Shown: positions 20,951 through 30,398, counted from the stretch's first letter. The stretch: DNA of 64,000 nt from Pseudidiomarina marina (GCF_003987045.1 NZ_PIPZ01000001.1:558001-622000), one strand, 5' to 3'. Notes: generated by a model not told the origin, from the sequence alone. A program made the numbers and translations.

Positions 20951-20979
20951 AGATTAGCGAACACGTGTACGCTTAACAA
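20951..20979 (-). promoter_or_regulatory. fabA promoter with FabR-type operator
   Basis: The minus strand reads AGCGTACACGTGTTCGCT at 20956-20973. As I recall it, this is the E. coli FabR operator consensus, a palindrome bound by the TetR-family repressor of fabA and fabB. It occupies the 17-bp spacer between a -35-like TTGTTA (20974-20979) and a -10-like TAATCT (20951-20956). Bound FabR would therefore block RNA polymerase. The promoter boxes alone are weak; the operator is the strong part. Confidence 0.8.
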
Positions 20980-20994
20980 GTCCGACAAGTATTT

Positions 20995-22908
20995 TCAGTT
21001 GAACCAACGCCGCCACCACGGAACTTCACGCTCAATTTGTTGAAGCTCGTTTAAGCGTTGTTCAATGCGCGCATATAATTGTTTTTGCTCAGTTTGTGTC
21101 AATAATTCGAGCGCTTCACCAACGTGTTCAATGGCATAAACATGAAATTTATTATCAGCCACTGCTTGAATCACTTCGTCAGAAAGGTTGAGTTGACTCA
21201 AATTAGCAGCGGGAATAATAACCCCTTGCTTAGCGGTTAGACCGCGGGTTCGGCATAATTCAAAGTAACCTTCAATTTTTTCGTTCACTGCACCAATGGC
21301 TTGCACACGTCCAAATTGATCAACCGCGCCGGTAATCGCCAAACCTTGCTGAATAGGAGCTTCTGCAAGTGCTGATAATAAGCAACAAAGCTCAGCCAGT
21401 GAGGCGCTGTCGCCATCAACTTCATGATAGGATTGTTCGAAGACGATTGTCGCTGACAGTGCCATGGCTTCATTGCGAGCAAATACGTTGGCAATATAAG
21501 CACTTAAAATCATGACCCCCTTGGTGTGAATACTGCCACTAAGCTCGGATTTTCGATCAATATCGATAATGTCGCCATCACCATAATGAACGGTTGCAGT
21601 TATACGAGTTGGCTCACCAAACTCGTGACCACCAGCAGTAATCACCGTCAAACCATTAATTTGTCCAACAACTTCGCCTTCGGTAGCAATATAAACCTGT
21701 CCCTCTAGAATCGCACGGCGACTCAACTCGGCAATATAACCATCGCGATCGTGACGTTGTTTTAGCGCTTGTTGTAAATGACTGGCCGAAATCTCTTTAC
21801 TTGCAGAAGTTTGGGCAATTGCACAGGCTTCGCGCATGAGCTGCATAATGGCAATGGTGTCGAGTGATAGTTCGGTTTGAAAATCGGTAATTCGCGTCAC
21901 AAATTTAAATAGTGCAGCATATGCGTCTGCAGCCAAAGGCAACACCGCTGACTCTCGCTCAACATAACTGAGATAATCAAAGTAGGGGGCTAATGGCGCA
22001 TTTTGCAGTGAGTAATGACTCGAGAAATCAGCTAAATATGGAAATAAATTGTCGAAATCGCGGTCGAGTTCACGAAGTTGCGCGTAGATATCGCGCTCAC
22101 CAAGCAATAACACTTTGATATGAACCGGAATAGGTTCCGGTTGATAGTATGCCGCAATATTTGCGTCGCCTGGCTGCGGCCAATGAAACTCGCTGGTGCG
22201 TAAAATATACTTTAATTTGCGCCACAACCCTGGTTGAATCAGCAGTTCTTCTGCATCAATGGCGAGTACGCCACCGTTAGCCTTTAAAACCGCTCCGGCT
22301 TCTATTAGATGCAAATCTGACGAAATAGTACCTTCAACACTCTGTAAGCGAATACTACCGAAGAGGCTCGCTTCAGTGACCCGATCGCACAACATAAAGG
22401 GTTCATTTTCATCATGAGATACAATAACCGTTGCCAATTCAGAGCCAGGCAAATCATCGAACGTTCTATCAATTATTAGCTCAATGTATTTGGCAACCCG
22501 ATCGCTCGGAAAGGTTTCTAGAATGAAATCACGCAACGGCGCTCGTACTGATACATCAGCTTGCAACAGCTCCCACAATTTCACTAAAAAATCATTCGCT
22601 TTGCCACACGGTAAGTTGACACACAATGGTTCATTTGCTGACTCAGGGTTGGCAACGTAAACCCAATCGAACTTATTTGCATGAAGCCATTGTTGTTTCG
22701 ATTCAACTTCATTGAGAACGTCGTAGGTGCGCATACCTGCGGGTGTTACAACAAACCCATGGGCATAACGTCCGGCAATGCTTAACGCTTGTTGTAGAGC
22801 CGATAAGGCCCGCTGTTGGCCAACGAGTGCACTCGGTGACGTGGCCGTAGGGCGCTGATTCGCCCATTCATCAATCTTTGGTTGTAGTGCTGCGGCAACA
22901 ATGCGCAT
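20995..22908 (-). CDS. ycbZ: Lon-related protease (YcbZ/LonP type)
   Basis: 637 residues from the ATG at 22908, which has AAGGAG 8 nt upstream. A longer frame from 23025 reaches into the preceding gene and lacks such a site. The C-terminal Lon-type protease domain has Ser501 (GDSAS) and Lys544 (VNEKIEG), 43 residues apart as in Lon. The N-terminal region resembles the AAA part of Lon, with a Walker-B-like stretch (GGVLAIDAEELL), but the Walker A loop is degenerate (VVTPAGMRTY). ATP dependence is therefore doubtful. Substrates of YcbZ are not well known. It follows the TraB/GumN gene on the minus strand and precedes fabA, as in E. coli. Confidence 0.88.
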   Translation of the reverse strand: MRIVAAALQPKIDEWANQRPTATSPSALVGQQRALSALQQALSIAGRYAHGFVVTPAGMRTYDVLNEVESKQQWLHANKFDWVYVANPESANEPLCVNLPCGKANDFLVKLWELLQADVSVRAPLRDFILETFPSDRVAKYIELIIDRTFDDLPGSELATVIVSHDENEPFMLCDRVTEASLFGSIRLQSVEGTISSDLHLIEAGAVLKANGGVLAIDAEELLIQPGLWRKLKYILRTSEFHWPQPGDANIAAYYQPEPIPVHIKVLLLGERDIYAQLRELDRDFDNLFPYLADFSSHYSLQNAPLAPYFDYLSYVERESAVLPLAADAYAALFKFVTRITDFQTELSLDTIAIMQLMREACAIAQTSASKEISASHLQQALKQRHDRDGYIAELSRRAILEGQVYIATEGEVVGQINGLTVITAGGHEFGEPTRITATVHYGDGDIIDIDRKSELSGSIHTKGVMILSAYIANVFARNEAMALSATIVFEQSYHEVDGDSASLAELCCLLSALAEAPIQQGLAITGAVDQFGRVQAIGAVNEKIEGYFELCRTRGLTAKQGVIIPAANLSQLNLSDEVIQAVADNKFHVYAIEHVGEALELLTQTEQKQLYARIEQRLNELQQIEREVPWWRRWFN

Positions 22909-22975
22909 ATAAGTAATCTCCTTTCTATCGCGCCCATGATACCACTGTGAGCGCCCGACGCCATGTCTTGTCACA

Positions 22976-23836
22976 CTATTGAGGGGGAATAAAATTAATT
23001 GGAATTGGGGTGATTTTATATCCATGCTGGCGTAATAAATTTAATAATCCATTCGTACCACCCAAATGACCCGCGCCAACCGCAATAAATGTCGGCTTCG
23101 TAGCAATAAGGTCCGGTAATTCAGCTATCCAGTTTTTATTACGCTGGCTTAAAAATGCCTGTTCAAAGTTGTCAAAATCGGCTTGGCCACGCATAACTTC
23201 ATACAGTTTCTCACCATTATCATCGAGATAAACCGCTTGTAACGCCTTCAATTCATCTTGATTTTGTTGTGGGTTCGCCGCCATTTCGTACAGAGCTTCT
23301 ACTTGTTCTTGCAGCGGAATGCTGTCGAATAACGCGAATTGTTCGGCCACAGTTTCCAATCCAACAATTTCTTTTGAACTGGCCTGAGCTTGCTGCGTCA
23401 GCGTTTCATCAAGGAGTAAAGGCTGCGACGTACAATTCAGGAAATGTTGAAGAAATAGGGCGTTAATAAAGATCGGACGGAGGTTTTTAATTTGCTGATA
23501 CGGATAACCCAAATCATTCTCCACAATACCTTGTAGGGTGATTTGTTGGTCTCGCGTCAAATATTTCGCTAAATAGTCAGCTGGTTGCTGCGACACATTT
23601 TGCTGTAAATAACGTTGTTGTTCGCTATCGGTTAAATCTATTTCAACAACAAGTTGATTGGCATCTGCAAAAGCTGAAGTGACTTCATGAGGAATTCTGG
23701 CATCCGCATCACAAACCATATGCATCGTTCCGAACAAATAAGCTGTCGGTTGCGATGGATGTTCAATCTTATAAAACACATTTGCAAAACTGCATGAACT
23801 GACAATTAAAAATATCAAACCAAACAAATAGTTCAT
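22976..23836 (-). CDS. TraB/GumN family protein, exported or lipoprotein
   Basis: 286 residues. An N-terminal hydrophobic leader ends in IVSSCSFAN, which could be a lipobox (Cys15) or a signal peptidase I site. The mature part has YLFGTMHMV near the start and FIAVGAGHLGGTNGLL near the end, the two GxxH elements that define TraB_PrgY_GumN (a Tiki-like metalloprotease fold). The substrate is unknown. It lies 67 bp upstream of ycbZ on the same strand, so co-transcription is likely. The promoter region upstream is AT-rich and unresolved. Confidence 0.8.
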   Translation of the reverse strand: MNYLFGLIFLIVSSCSFANVFYKIEHPSQPTAYLFGTMHMVCDADARIPHEVTSAFADANQLVVEIDLTDSEQQRYLQQNVSQQPADYLAKYLTRDQQITLQGIVENDLGYPYQQIKNLRPIFINALFLQHFLNCTSQPLLLDETLTQQAQASSKEIVGLETVAEQFALFDSIPLQEQVEALYEMAANPQQNQDELKALQAVYLDDNGEKLYEVMRGQADFDNFEQAFLSQRNKNWIAELPDLIATKPTFIAVGAGHLGGTNGLLNLLRQHGYKITPIPINFIPPQ

Positions 23837-24146
23837 CGCGCGTGCTCCAGCTTTAGATGTGGCTATCGAATATAGCCGAGAATATAACGAAAAGGGTTTA
23901 GATTTCGAATACGAAACCCACCTCTATCGAGACATTATTAATTTCGTATAATGTATATTATGTTAAATCGTATTATATTCAGTGTATAGGTGTTATGTGA
24001 TGACTTACATTTATAGCGCTAATTCGTGCGTATTTTGAAAAATTGGCAGTTCAGCTACGCAAAATCATACAGATTTCACGTAGCGAACGATTTCGGATAT
24101 GGATTAGATTACGCGTTTAATGTGAGGCTTTTTAATCGAAAAGTCG
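23837..24146. other. 310-bp AT-rich intergenic region
   Basis: It lies between the TraB/GumN gene, reading left from it, and the end of the SRPBCC gene. It must hold the TraB/GumN promoter, and several TATATT-like boxes occur around 23865-23890 without a convincing partner. An AT-rich near-palindromic patch lies around 23945-23965. I see no credible gene, RNA or terminator here. Confidence 0.4.
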
Positions 24147-24683
24147 TTACTCTACAAATGTCTTCATTGCACTCATTTGTTGTTGAAGAACATTTTCAAC
24201 TGCAGGAGCCCATTGGCTTAGGTCATTAGGTGTATAACCGCCGACACGGTAAAAAACCGTTAGCTCGGTACTGGCATCATCGATTTGAGTTAACCGCCAT
24301 TCCATAACACCAGTGACACCTTCGCCTTGTAGTGGTCCCAAGCCTCCTAATAATCGAATGAATTGATTCGGGGTAACCATCGCAACCTGCATGTGTTGAA
24401 CTTGTGAGTCACCGAATATTTCACAAAAACACCCACCAGCTACGGCATCTAGGTTCATGTTTTTGCCTTCGCCGAACCACGTATGATCATCAAGCCACCA
24501 CTGGCCAATGTCATCGGTTAAGCCATTATAGACATCAGTAATAGAAGCGTTCACGGTTTGTTTAAATTCAAGAGTAAATCCCTGAGCACTACTGTCAATC
24601 ACTTCAGCTTGGCTTTCGATTGGCGTAAACGTTGCAGTAAGTAGCAACGCATTGGCGAAAAGAAACTGATGGATACGATTCAT
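24147..24683 (-). CDS. Exported SRPBCC (START/Bet v1-like) domain protein
   Basis: 178 residues with a signal peptide (about residues 1-26, ...PIESQAE). The rest follows the SRPBCC/AHSA1 pattern: FKQTVNASITDVYNGLTDDIGQWWLDDHTWFGEG, a central GGCFCEIF segment and a C-terminal helix. Such domains bind hydrophobic ligands; no specific role is known here. Its ATG overlaps the stop of the RND permease by 1 nt (TAATG), so it is the last gene of an adaptor-permease-SRPBCC operon. An exported SRPBCC protein tied to an efflux pump suggests ligand handling in the periplasm; that is inference. Confidence 0.75.
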   Translation of the reverse strand: MNRIHQFLFANALLLTATFTPIESQAEVIDSSAQGFTLEFKQTVNASITDVYNGLTDDIGQWWLDDHTWFGEGKNMNLDAVAGGCFCEIFGDSQVQHMQVAMVTPNQFIRLLGGLGPLQGEGVTGVMEWRLTQIDDASTELTVFYRVGGYTPNDLSQWAPAVENVLQQQMSAMKTFVE

Positions 24684-27600
24684 TACAATTCCCCTGCTCG
24701 CTTCATTTCGTCTTCTAACCGATTCGTTTCATCGGCACGCGGCTTAGTAAATCGAGCGATAGCAAGATATAAAACTGGCGTTAAGTACAAAGTAAATAGC
24801 ACAGCAAAGGCAAGACCGCCAAATACAACCCAACCAATTGCATTACGCGATTCAGCGCCGGCACCAATAGAAAGAATCAAAGGCAGCGCACCTAACAAGG
24901 TTGATACCAACGTCATCATAATTGGGCGTAGACGAATTTCCGCTGCATTTTCAATTGCTTGACGCACACTTTCGCCTTGGTCGCGAAGCTGATCGGCAAA
25001 CTCCACCAATAGAATAGAGTTCTTGGCGATAAGTCCTATCAGCATGACTAAACCAATCTGTGAGAATATGTTGATGGACGTGCCAGTAACGTAAAGCGCA
25101 AAGAAAGCCGCAGCAATACCAAATGGCACCGTCGCCATAACAACTATGGCTGAATTCACGCTTTCAAATTGTGCCGCTAATACCAAGAAAACAATAATAA
25201 AAGCTAAAATATACGTCAGCGCCACCTCACGAGCAGTTTCTTCATAGGCTTCAGCTTCGCCAAGTAAAACTAACCCAATACCACTGGGTAATTCTTCGGC
25301 AGCAATTTCGCGCATACGCTCAACAACTTGCTCGAGCGGAATCGAACTCGGTTGCTGCATATCGACTTGGATTGCTCGTCGTTGAGAACGCCGCTCTAAT
25401 TCAGCTGGAACGCCCTCCTCAGTTAATGTGGTCAAACTCGATAGAGGGACAAGACCTGTCGCTTGCGAGCCGACGTACAGGTTCATGATGTCTGTCGGAT
25501 CACGAACTAAATCACGCTGGGCTTGCAACATAATTGGCACCGCTTGGTCACCAATGTTCAAATCGGTTACATCTAAACCGTTAATAGCCGCTCGTAATGT
25601 TGTGGAAATATCAGCTAAAGGCACGCCGAGCTCTTCCGCTCGTTTACGATCTATATTTACGCGCAATTGGGGCTGCGTCGGCTGGTAACCAATTCGAGGG
25701 AATCCAACCTCAGGCATTTCATCCTGTAAACGAGCAGCGAATTTTTGCGCCGCGCGGAAGATTTCAGGATATTCATCGCCGGTTAAGGCAAACTCTAAAC
25801 CACCACCTTGGCCTCGCAAATTAAGGCTATTTGAACCAAACGCACGTGCTGGAGCGCCAGGAATTTCACTTAACGGTCCGCTTATTTCATCAATGATGTC
25901 TTGCTGACTTTGATCGCGTTCTTCCCAGTCAGTTAAACGTACTGTTATAAACACCAAGTTGGGGTCCCATTGCCCAACGACTGTGTTAATACTGTCGACT
26001 GCTCCGCCATTCACATAAGGTAATAAAATTTCTTCCATCTTCTGTGCTTGGCGATCCATAAAATCAATACCGACACCATCAGGCCCACGCGCAAAGATAC
26101 GGATGGTGCCGCGGTCTTCATTGGGCATGAGTTCATTGTCGACTTGGAAGTATAGATAACCGGCTGTGCCAGCGATAACCGTACTAGCAACAAATATCAG
26201 CAACGCTTTATCGAGTGCCACATGAAGCGTTTTTACGTAAATATCACGTAGCTTACTACCGACTTTTTGTAGCCGCGTTTCTTTTGCTTCTTTCAGCGGA
26301 AGACGGGCTGTTAATGCCGGCACTAAGGACAAGGCTACGAAAGATGAGATAATTACAGCTGTGGCAAGCACCCCACCAAATTCGCGGAATAATCGCCCTG
26401 CTGTTGACGGCAGAAACGCAATTGGAACAAAAACAGCTACAAGTACAGCGGTTGTCGCAACAACGGCAAAAAATACTTCTCGTGTACCAACCACTGCCGA
26501 TGCTCGCGCGCCTAATCCAAGACCTCGACGTCGTTGAATATTTTCGGATACGACAATCGCATCATCAACAATAAGACCAGTCGCAAGTACAAGCGCTAAT
26601 AAGGTCAAGATATTAATTGAGAAACCAAGCACCCATATCACTGCAATCGAGCCGATTAATGCAACCGGTATTGCAAATGCTGGAATAATTGTGGCACGCC
26701 CAGAGCCGATGAACACCCAGAGCGTTACAACAACTAAAGCAATTGTTAAAGCTAAGGAAACAAAAACCTCTTGTACCGAACTTCGAATAAATTTCGCATC
26801 GTCGGACGTGACTTGAATATCTAATTCTGGATACTGCAATTGCAAGCGATCAACAAGTTCAAGCACTTCATCAGAAATTTCAATCGTATTCGATCGTGCT
26901 TGCCGAATGATACCGAGGCCAATGACTGGCTTACCATCTAAGCGCACCATACTGCTGGCATCGGCCGGCCCAAAGAATACCGTCGCGATATCACCAATTC
27001 GTGTCGTATCACGCACCACGATGTTTTCAACATCGTCAACGGTTACAGAGCTTGCGTCCGCACGAACAATCAGCTGCTGATCTGTCGATTTTAAGCTACC
27101 AGCCGGAACATCAAATGGCGCCTGTCTTAAAACGTCAGCGACGTCACTTACGGTTAACTCAAAGCTCGCTAATAATAAAGGATCTAAAATTACTCGCAGA
27201 ACGCGTTGCCGATCACCGTTTAAACGCACATCAGCAACACCTGGAACGCTTAAAAAATTGGGAGCAAGGTCGGTTTCAACACGTTCAGTTAAGGTTTCGA
27301 GGTCTAATGTAGCACTCGAAACGGCAAGCGATACAACTGATTGCGCATCGTTATCGGCTTTTATTACTGCGACGTTTTCCACCTCTTCGGGCAATCGTCG
27401 TTCGACTTGACTAACCGTTTCACGCATTTCATTGGCGGCGCTATCAAGGTCAATACCCGGTCGAAATTCAACCACAATACGCGAGCTACCTTCTTCACTC
27501 GATGCACGAATTTGCTTAACGCCACTCACACGAGCAGCGGCACCTTCTAAGATACTGGTAACCTCAGTATCAACGGTTTCCGGAGCGGCACCAGGGAAGC

Positions 27601-27769
27601 TTGCTGATACCGTTACAATGGGTCGGTCAACATCCGGTAATTCACGAACTTCAACGCCGTTAATTGCTGCGTAACCCGCGATGATAATCAATAAATTCAG
27701 AACGATAATTAAAATCGGGCGACGAATTGCCAGTGAGGGTAAATCATTTAGCATCGGCGAAAATTTCAT
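24683..27769 (-). CDS. RND efflux pump inner-membrane permease (HAE1 family)
   Basis: 1028 residues with the duplicated RND layout (two blocks of one plus five membrane helices and two large periplasmic loops). Proton-relay residues are visible: the Asp-Asp pair in TM4 (LIVDDAIVVSENI) and Lys in TM10 (GLIAKNSILLVEF). It expels drugs or toxic compounds using the proton gradient, with a periplasmic adaptor and a TolC-type channel. The adaptor gene is upstream and overlaps by 4 nt. No outer-membrane channel gene is present nearby. Substrates cannot be told from sequence. Confidence 0.93.
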   Translation of the reverse strand: MKFSPMLNDLPSLAIRRPILIIVLNLLIIIAGYAAINGVEVRELPDVDRPIVTVSASFPGAAPETVDTEVTSILEGAAARVSGVKQIRASSEEGSSRIVVEFRPGIDLDSAANEMRETVSQVERRLPEEVENVAVIKADNDAQSVVSLAVSSATLDLETLTERVETDLAPNFLSVPGVADVRLNGDRQRVLRVILDPLLLASFELTVSDVADVLRQAPFDVPAGSLKSTDQQLIVRADASSVTVDDVENIVVRDTTRIGDIATVFFGPADASSMVRLDGKPVIGLGIIRQARSNTIEISDEVLELVDRLQLQYPELDIQVTSDDAKFIRSSVQEVFVSLALTIALVVVTLWVFIGSGRATIIPAFAIPVALIGSIAVIWVLGFSINILTLLALVLATGLIVDDAIVVSENIQRRRGLGLGARASAVVGTREVFFAVVATTAVLVAVFVPIAFLPSTAGRLFREFGGVLATAVIISSFVALSLVPALTARLPLKEAKETRLQKVGSKLRDIYVKTLHVALDKALLIFVASTVIAGTAGYLYFQVDNELMPNEDRGTIRIFARGPDGVGIDFMDRQAQKMEEILLPYVNGGAVDSINTVVGQWDPNLVFITVRLTDWEERDQSQQDIIDEISGPLSEIPGAPARAFGSNSLNLRGQGGGLEFALTGDEYPEIFRAAQKFAARLQDEMPEVGFPRIGYQPTQPQLRVNIDRKRAEELGVPLADISTTLRAAINGLDVTDLNIGDQAVPIMLQAQRDLVRDPTDIMNLYVGSQATGLVPLSSLTTLTEEGVPAELERRSQRRAIQVDMQQPSSIPLEQVVERMREIAAEELPSGIGLVLLGEAEAYEETAREVALTYILAFIIVFLVLAAQFESVNSAIVVMATVPFGIAAAFFALYVTGTSINIFSQIGLVMLIGLIAKNSILLVEFADQLRDQGESVRQAIENAAEIRLRPIMMTLVSTLLGALPLILSIGAGAESRNAIGWVVFGGLAFAVLFTLYLTPVLYLAIARFTKPRADETNRLEDEMKRAGEL

Positions 27770-28812
27770 GACTGCGACTCCGCAGCTGGCGCTTCACGAA
27801 CTGATTGACCTGCTCGTAAACTTTGTACACCTTCAACAATTAGGTTATCACCCAATTGAAGTTCACCAGAAACAAGTATTCGACCTTCCAATCGCTGTTC
27901 GATATTGACATCGACCCGCTGCGCTTTACCGTCTTTCTCTACCCAGACATAGGCGCCATCAGCACTCCACATCAAGGCTGCTTCGGGTACTACTGCATAA
28001 CTATCACCTTGATAGGTAAGCGCTGCACGAAAACTCATCCCCGGACGATATAAATCGTTACTATTATCAATAGCTGCCCGAACGCGAATGGTTCGGTTTG
28101 TTAAATCAACGCGAGAGTCTACTTCGACAATCTCTGCTGGTATTGCCTGCCCTCGACTTGCCCAAGGACGAACAATCAACTCTGCGCCACGCTGTAATAA
28201 CTCCATTGCTGCTTCGGGCGCCTTAAAATCAATGTAAAGTTGCTCACGTTTATCAATCGTTGAAATTAAAGTCTGGGTGGTAATTCTATCGCCAGGTTCA
28301 ACATCCGTTATTCCTAGAACACCATCAAATGGTGCGCGCACTTGGCGATCTTCATAAGCTATTTCGGCTTCTCGCGCTGCTACCTTCAACAAATCTCTTG
28401 CAGTTACAGCGATATCAAGCTCACTTTGCGATATGGCGCCCTGCTGACGACTTGTGGTTAATCGTCGGACGGTCCGCTCGGCGTCCTCAAGTTCAATTCG
28501 AGCGCGCTGAAGATCAACTTGCTGTTGACGATCATCGAGTCGCACCAAGACATCTCCTTGTTCGACACGTTCACCGGGCTGAAAATTAACTTCTAAGACG
28601 AGATCACCAACTGCAGGATACAATGCTACTGAACGCTGAGCTTCAGCATAGCCGACCGCTTCAACGCTGCGTTGTACACGCTCGAATCCAACTGGTTGCA
28701 TCACCACCCAAGCGGCACGGTCTCCGCCCCATTGTTGCGCAAGTGAGGAAGGAATAACACTTGCACCCACAACGAGACATCCGATAACCGCTAATCGATT
28801 CAACCACTGCAT
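27766..28812 (-). CDS. RND efflux pump periplasmic adaptor (MFP/HlyD family)
   Basis: 348 residues. Signal peptide to about residue 25 (SSLAQQ), then a lipoyl/barrel-sandwich half (VGDLVLEVNFQPGERVEQGDVLVRLDDR), an alpha-helical hairpin, the second lipoyl half (VRAPFDGVLGITDVEPGDRI) and the beta-barrel and membrane-proximal regions. It links the RND permease to an outer-membrane channel. Its stop overlaps the permease start by 4 nt (ATGA). A short palindrome CTATCTGATAG (28822-28832) lies just before its start and could be an operator; no regulator gene is adjacent. Confidence 0.92.
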   Translation of the reverse strand: MQWLNRLAVIGCLVVGASVIPSSLAQQWGGDRAAWVVMQPVGFERVQRSVEAVGYAEAQRSVALYPAVGDLVLEVNFQPGERVEQGDVLVRLDDRQQQVDLQRARIELEDAERTVRRLTTSRQQGAISQSELDIAVTARDLLKVAAREAEIAYEDRQVRAPFDGVLGITDVEPGDRITTQTLISTIDKREQLYIDFKAPEAAMELLQRGAELIVRPWASRGQAIPAEIVEVDSRVDLTNRTIRVRAAIDNSNDLYRPGMSFRAALTYQGDSYAVVPEAALMWSADGAYVWVEKDGKAQRVDVNIEQRLEGRILVSGELQLGDNLIVEGVQSLRAGQSVREAPAAESQS

Positions 28813-28874
28813 GAATATTTCCTATCTGATAGTTTGCTTACACTAGGTAGTTAGATTTTCGCAAAATTGATCAT

Positions 28875-28905
28875 AAAAGGTCGTCCATCTTCGATGAACG
28901 ACCTT
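28875..28905 (-). terminator. Terminator of the nfeD-qmcA transcript
   Basis: The minus-strand RNA can form a 13-bp stem (AAGGTCGTTCATC / GATGGACGACCTT, one U-G pair, 3-nt loop) followed by TTTT. It lies 50 bp after the qmcA stop. Confidence 0.7.
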
Positions 28906-28955
28906 CTATTTACGCTCGATTTCTATTTGTGCCAAATAAAGTGAAGTATAGCGGG

Positions 28956-29882
28956 TTAGCTCTTCTTCTTGATGATTTCGGTCAAGCCGGCAACGGCGCT
29001 GCCGATATCCGCGAGCTGTGCAGGTAAAATTAGAGTATTGGTTTCTTTTGCTAAGTTACCGAATTCCTTCACATATTGTTCAGCTACGCGCAAACTAACT
29101 GCGTCTTGACCACCAGGCTGTTGAATTGCAAGAGCAATTTTCCCAAGACCTTCGGCGGTGGCTTCTGCAATCAGTTCAATTTCACGCGCGCGCCCTTCTG
29201 CTTCATTGATTTGTTTCTGCTTTTCTGCTTCAGAAAGGTTAATGACTTCTTGCTTATGACCCTCGGAAACATTGATCATTGCTTGGCGCTCGCCTTCCGA
29301 TTTTGCGATGGCGGCGCGACGCTCACGTTCTGCACGCATTTGCTGTTCCAACGCATCTTTGATGCTCATCGGCAATTCGATATCTGAAATTTCATAACGC
29401 AACACCTTTATTCCCCATGGCGATGCTGCTTCATCAAGTGCCTGTACAACAATTTCGTTAATTCGCGCGCGTTCCTCAAACGTCTTATCTAAATCAGTTT
29501 GACCAATGACTGAGCGCATGGTTGTTTGTGCCAACTGCGAAGCGGCATAGCGATAATCATTGATGCCATAACTTGCTTTGTGGGCATCGACCACTTGAAT
29601 ATACAGCACACCATTAATACCAACTTGAATGTTATCGCGTGTTACACAAGCTTGACGTTCAACATCAATGACTTCTTCTTTTAGAGTATGTTGATAAGCC
29701 ACTTTATCGATAAAAGGAATTAAAATGTGAAAGCCTGAATCAAGCGTTCGGCTATATTTCCCTAAGCGTTCAATTACAAAATTTGAGCGTTGCGGCACGA
29801 TACGCGCCGACTTCAAAATTATAATAACGACAGCAATCGCAAAACCAATCGCTAAGACCGTTTCAATATTGGTACCATTCAT
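28956..29882 (-). CDS. qmcA: SPFH/stomatin-like (paraslipin) protein QmcA
   Basis: 308 residues. One N-terminal membrane helix is followed by the SPFH/PHB domain (IVPQRSNFVIERLGKYSRTLDSG, then VTRDNIQVGINGVLYIQV). A long Ala/Glu-rich coiled coil (EQQMRAERERRAAIAKSEGERQ) and a paraslipin C-terminus complete it. These proteins oligomerise in the inner membrane and organise membrane microdomains or associated proteases. It overlaps nfeD by 4 nt, the usual SPFH-NfeD pairing. E. coli QmcA is 305 residues. Confidence 0.92.
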   Translation of the reverse strand: MNGTNIETVLAIGFAIAVVIIILKSARIVPQRSNFVIERLGKYSRTLDSGFHILIPFIDKVAYQHTLKEEVIDVERQACVTRDNIQVGINGVLYIQVVDAHKASYGINDYRYAASQLAQTTMRSVIGQTDLDKTFEERARINEIVVQALDEAASPWGIKVLRYEISDIELPMSIKDALEQQMRAERERRAAIAKSEGERQAMINVSEGHKQEVINLSEAEKQKQINEAEGRAREIELIAEATAEGLGKIALAIQQPGGQDAVSLRVAEQYVKEFGNLAKETNTLILPAQLADIGSAVAGLTEIIKKKS

Positions 29883-30358
29883 GAGTTATCGCTTCCTTTT
29901 GTCTGATTTCTTGCAGTTAATCTTTCTTTTTGTACGGTGAGTTGAATGCCTTCATTCGCGACCACCCATGCCGTATCACCAACTTGTAAATCATCCTCTG
30001 AAAACGCATCCCATTGAACGCCATTTAAGACGACGCGCCCAGCACCATGATTGAACGCTTTGACAACAGTCACGCGCGCGCCAATATCACGCTGGAAGTT
30101 CGGCCGAGTTTCGTCTTCATCGGCCGTATAGCCTGTAAACCAGCGCTTGATACGCCCGCGAGCCAATAATAGCGTGACCAGACTTACAATTCCGAAAACC
30201 GCAAACTGAATTGCCAAATCATCAATCAACCCCCAGTGTACCAATAGCCCTGTAACAATCGCGCCAATGCCTAGAAATACAGCAACAACACTCGTTAGCA
30301 ACAGCTCCGAGATAATCAAAACCACACCGACCAAAATCCATATTAAAGCGATAGACAT
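29879..30358 (-). CDS. NfeD-like membrane protein (QmcA partner)
   Basis: 159 residues: two or three N-terminal membrane helices (IALIWILVGVVLIISELLL onward) and a C-terminal OB-fold NfeDC domain (GARVTVVKAFNHGAGRVVLNGVQWDAF). NfeD proteins accompany stomatin-like proteins; the short form here lacks the ClpP-class protease domain. Ribosome-binding site AAGGTGG 5 nt before the ATG. An extended -10 promoter lies at 30390-30398. It overlaps qmcA by 4 nt. Confidence 0.9.
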   Translation of the reverse strand: MSIALIWILVGVVLIISELLLTSVVAVFLGIGAIVTGLLVHWGLIDDLAIQFAVFGIVSLVTLLLARGRIKRWFTGYTADEDETRPNFQRDIGARVTVVKAFNHGAGRVVLNGVQWDAFSEDDLQVGDTAWVVANEGIQLTVQKERLTARNQTKGSDNS

Positions 30359-30389
30359 GTAGCCACCTTGTTAAATTTGTTCCATAAAA

Positions 30390-30398
30390 ACTATAGCA
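30390..30398 (-). promoter_or_regulatory. Extended -10 promoter of nfeD-qmcA
   Basis: The minus strand reads TGCTATAGT, an extended -10 element (TGn plus TATAGT, 5 of 6 bases), 32 bp before the nfeD ATG. No good -35 is present, as is common with extended -10 promoters. Confidence 0.45.

Noticed and set aside
22909-23025. 39-residue N-terminal extension of the ycbZ-type gene
   Set aside because: The ATG at 22908 has AAGGAG at proper spacing, and the extension runs into the TraB/GumN gene.
24026-24229. Short plus-strand frame of 67 codons starting in the AT-rich gap
   Set aside because: It has a non-ATG start, no ribosome-binding site, and its second half is antisense to the SRPBCC gene.
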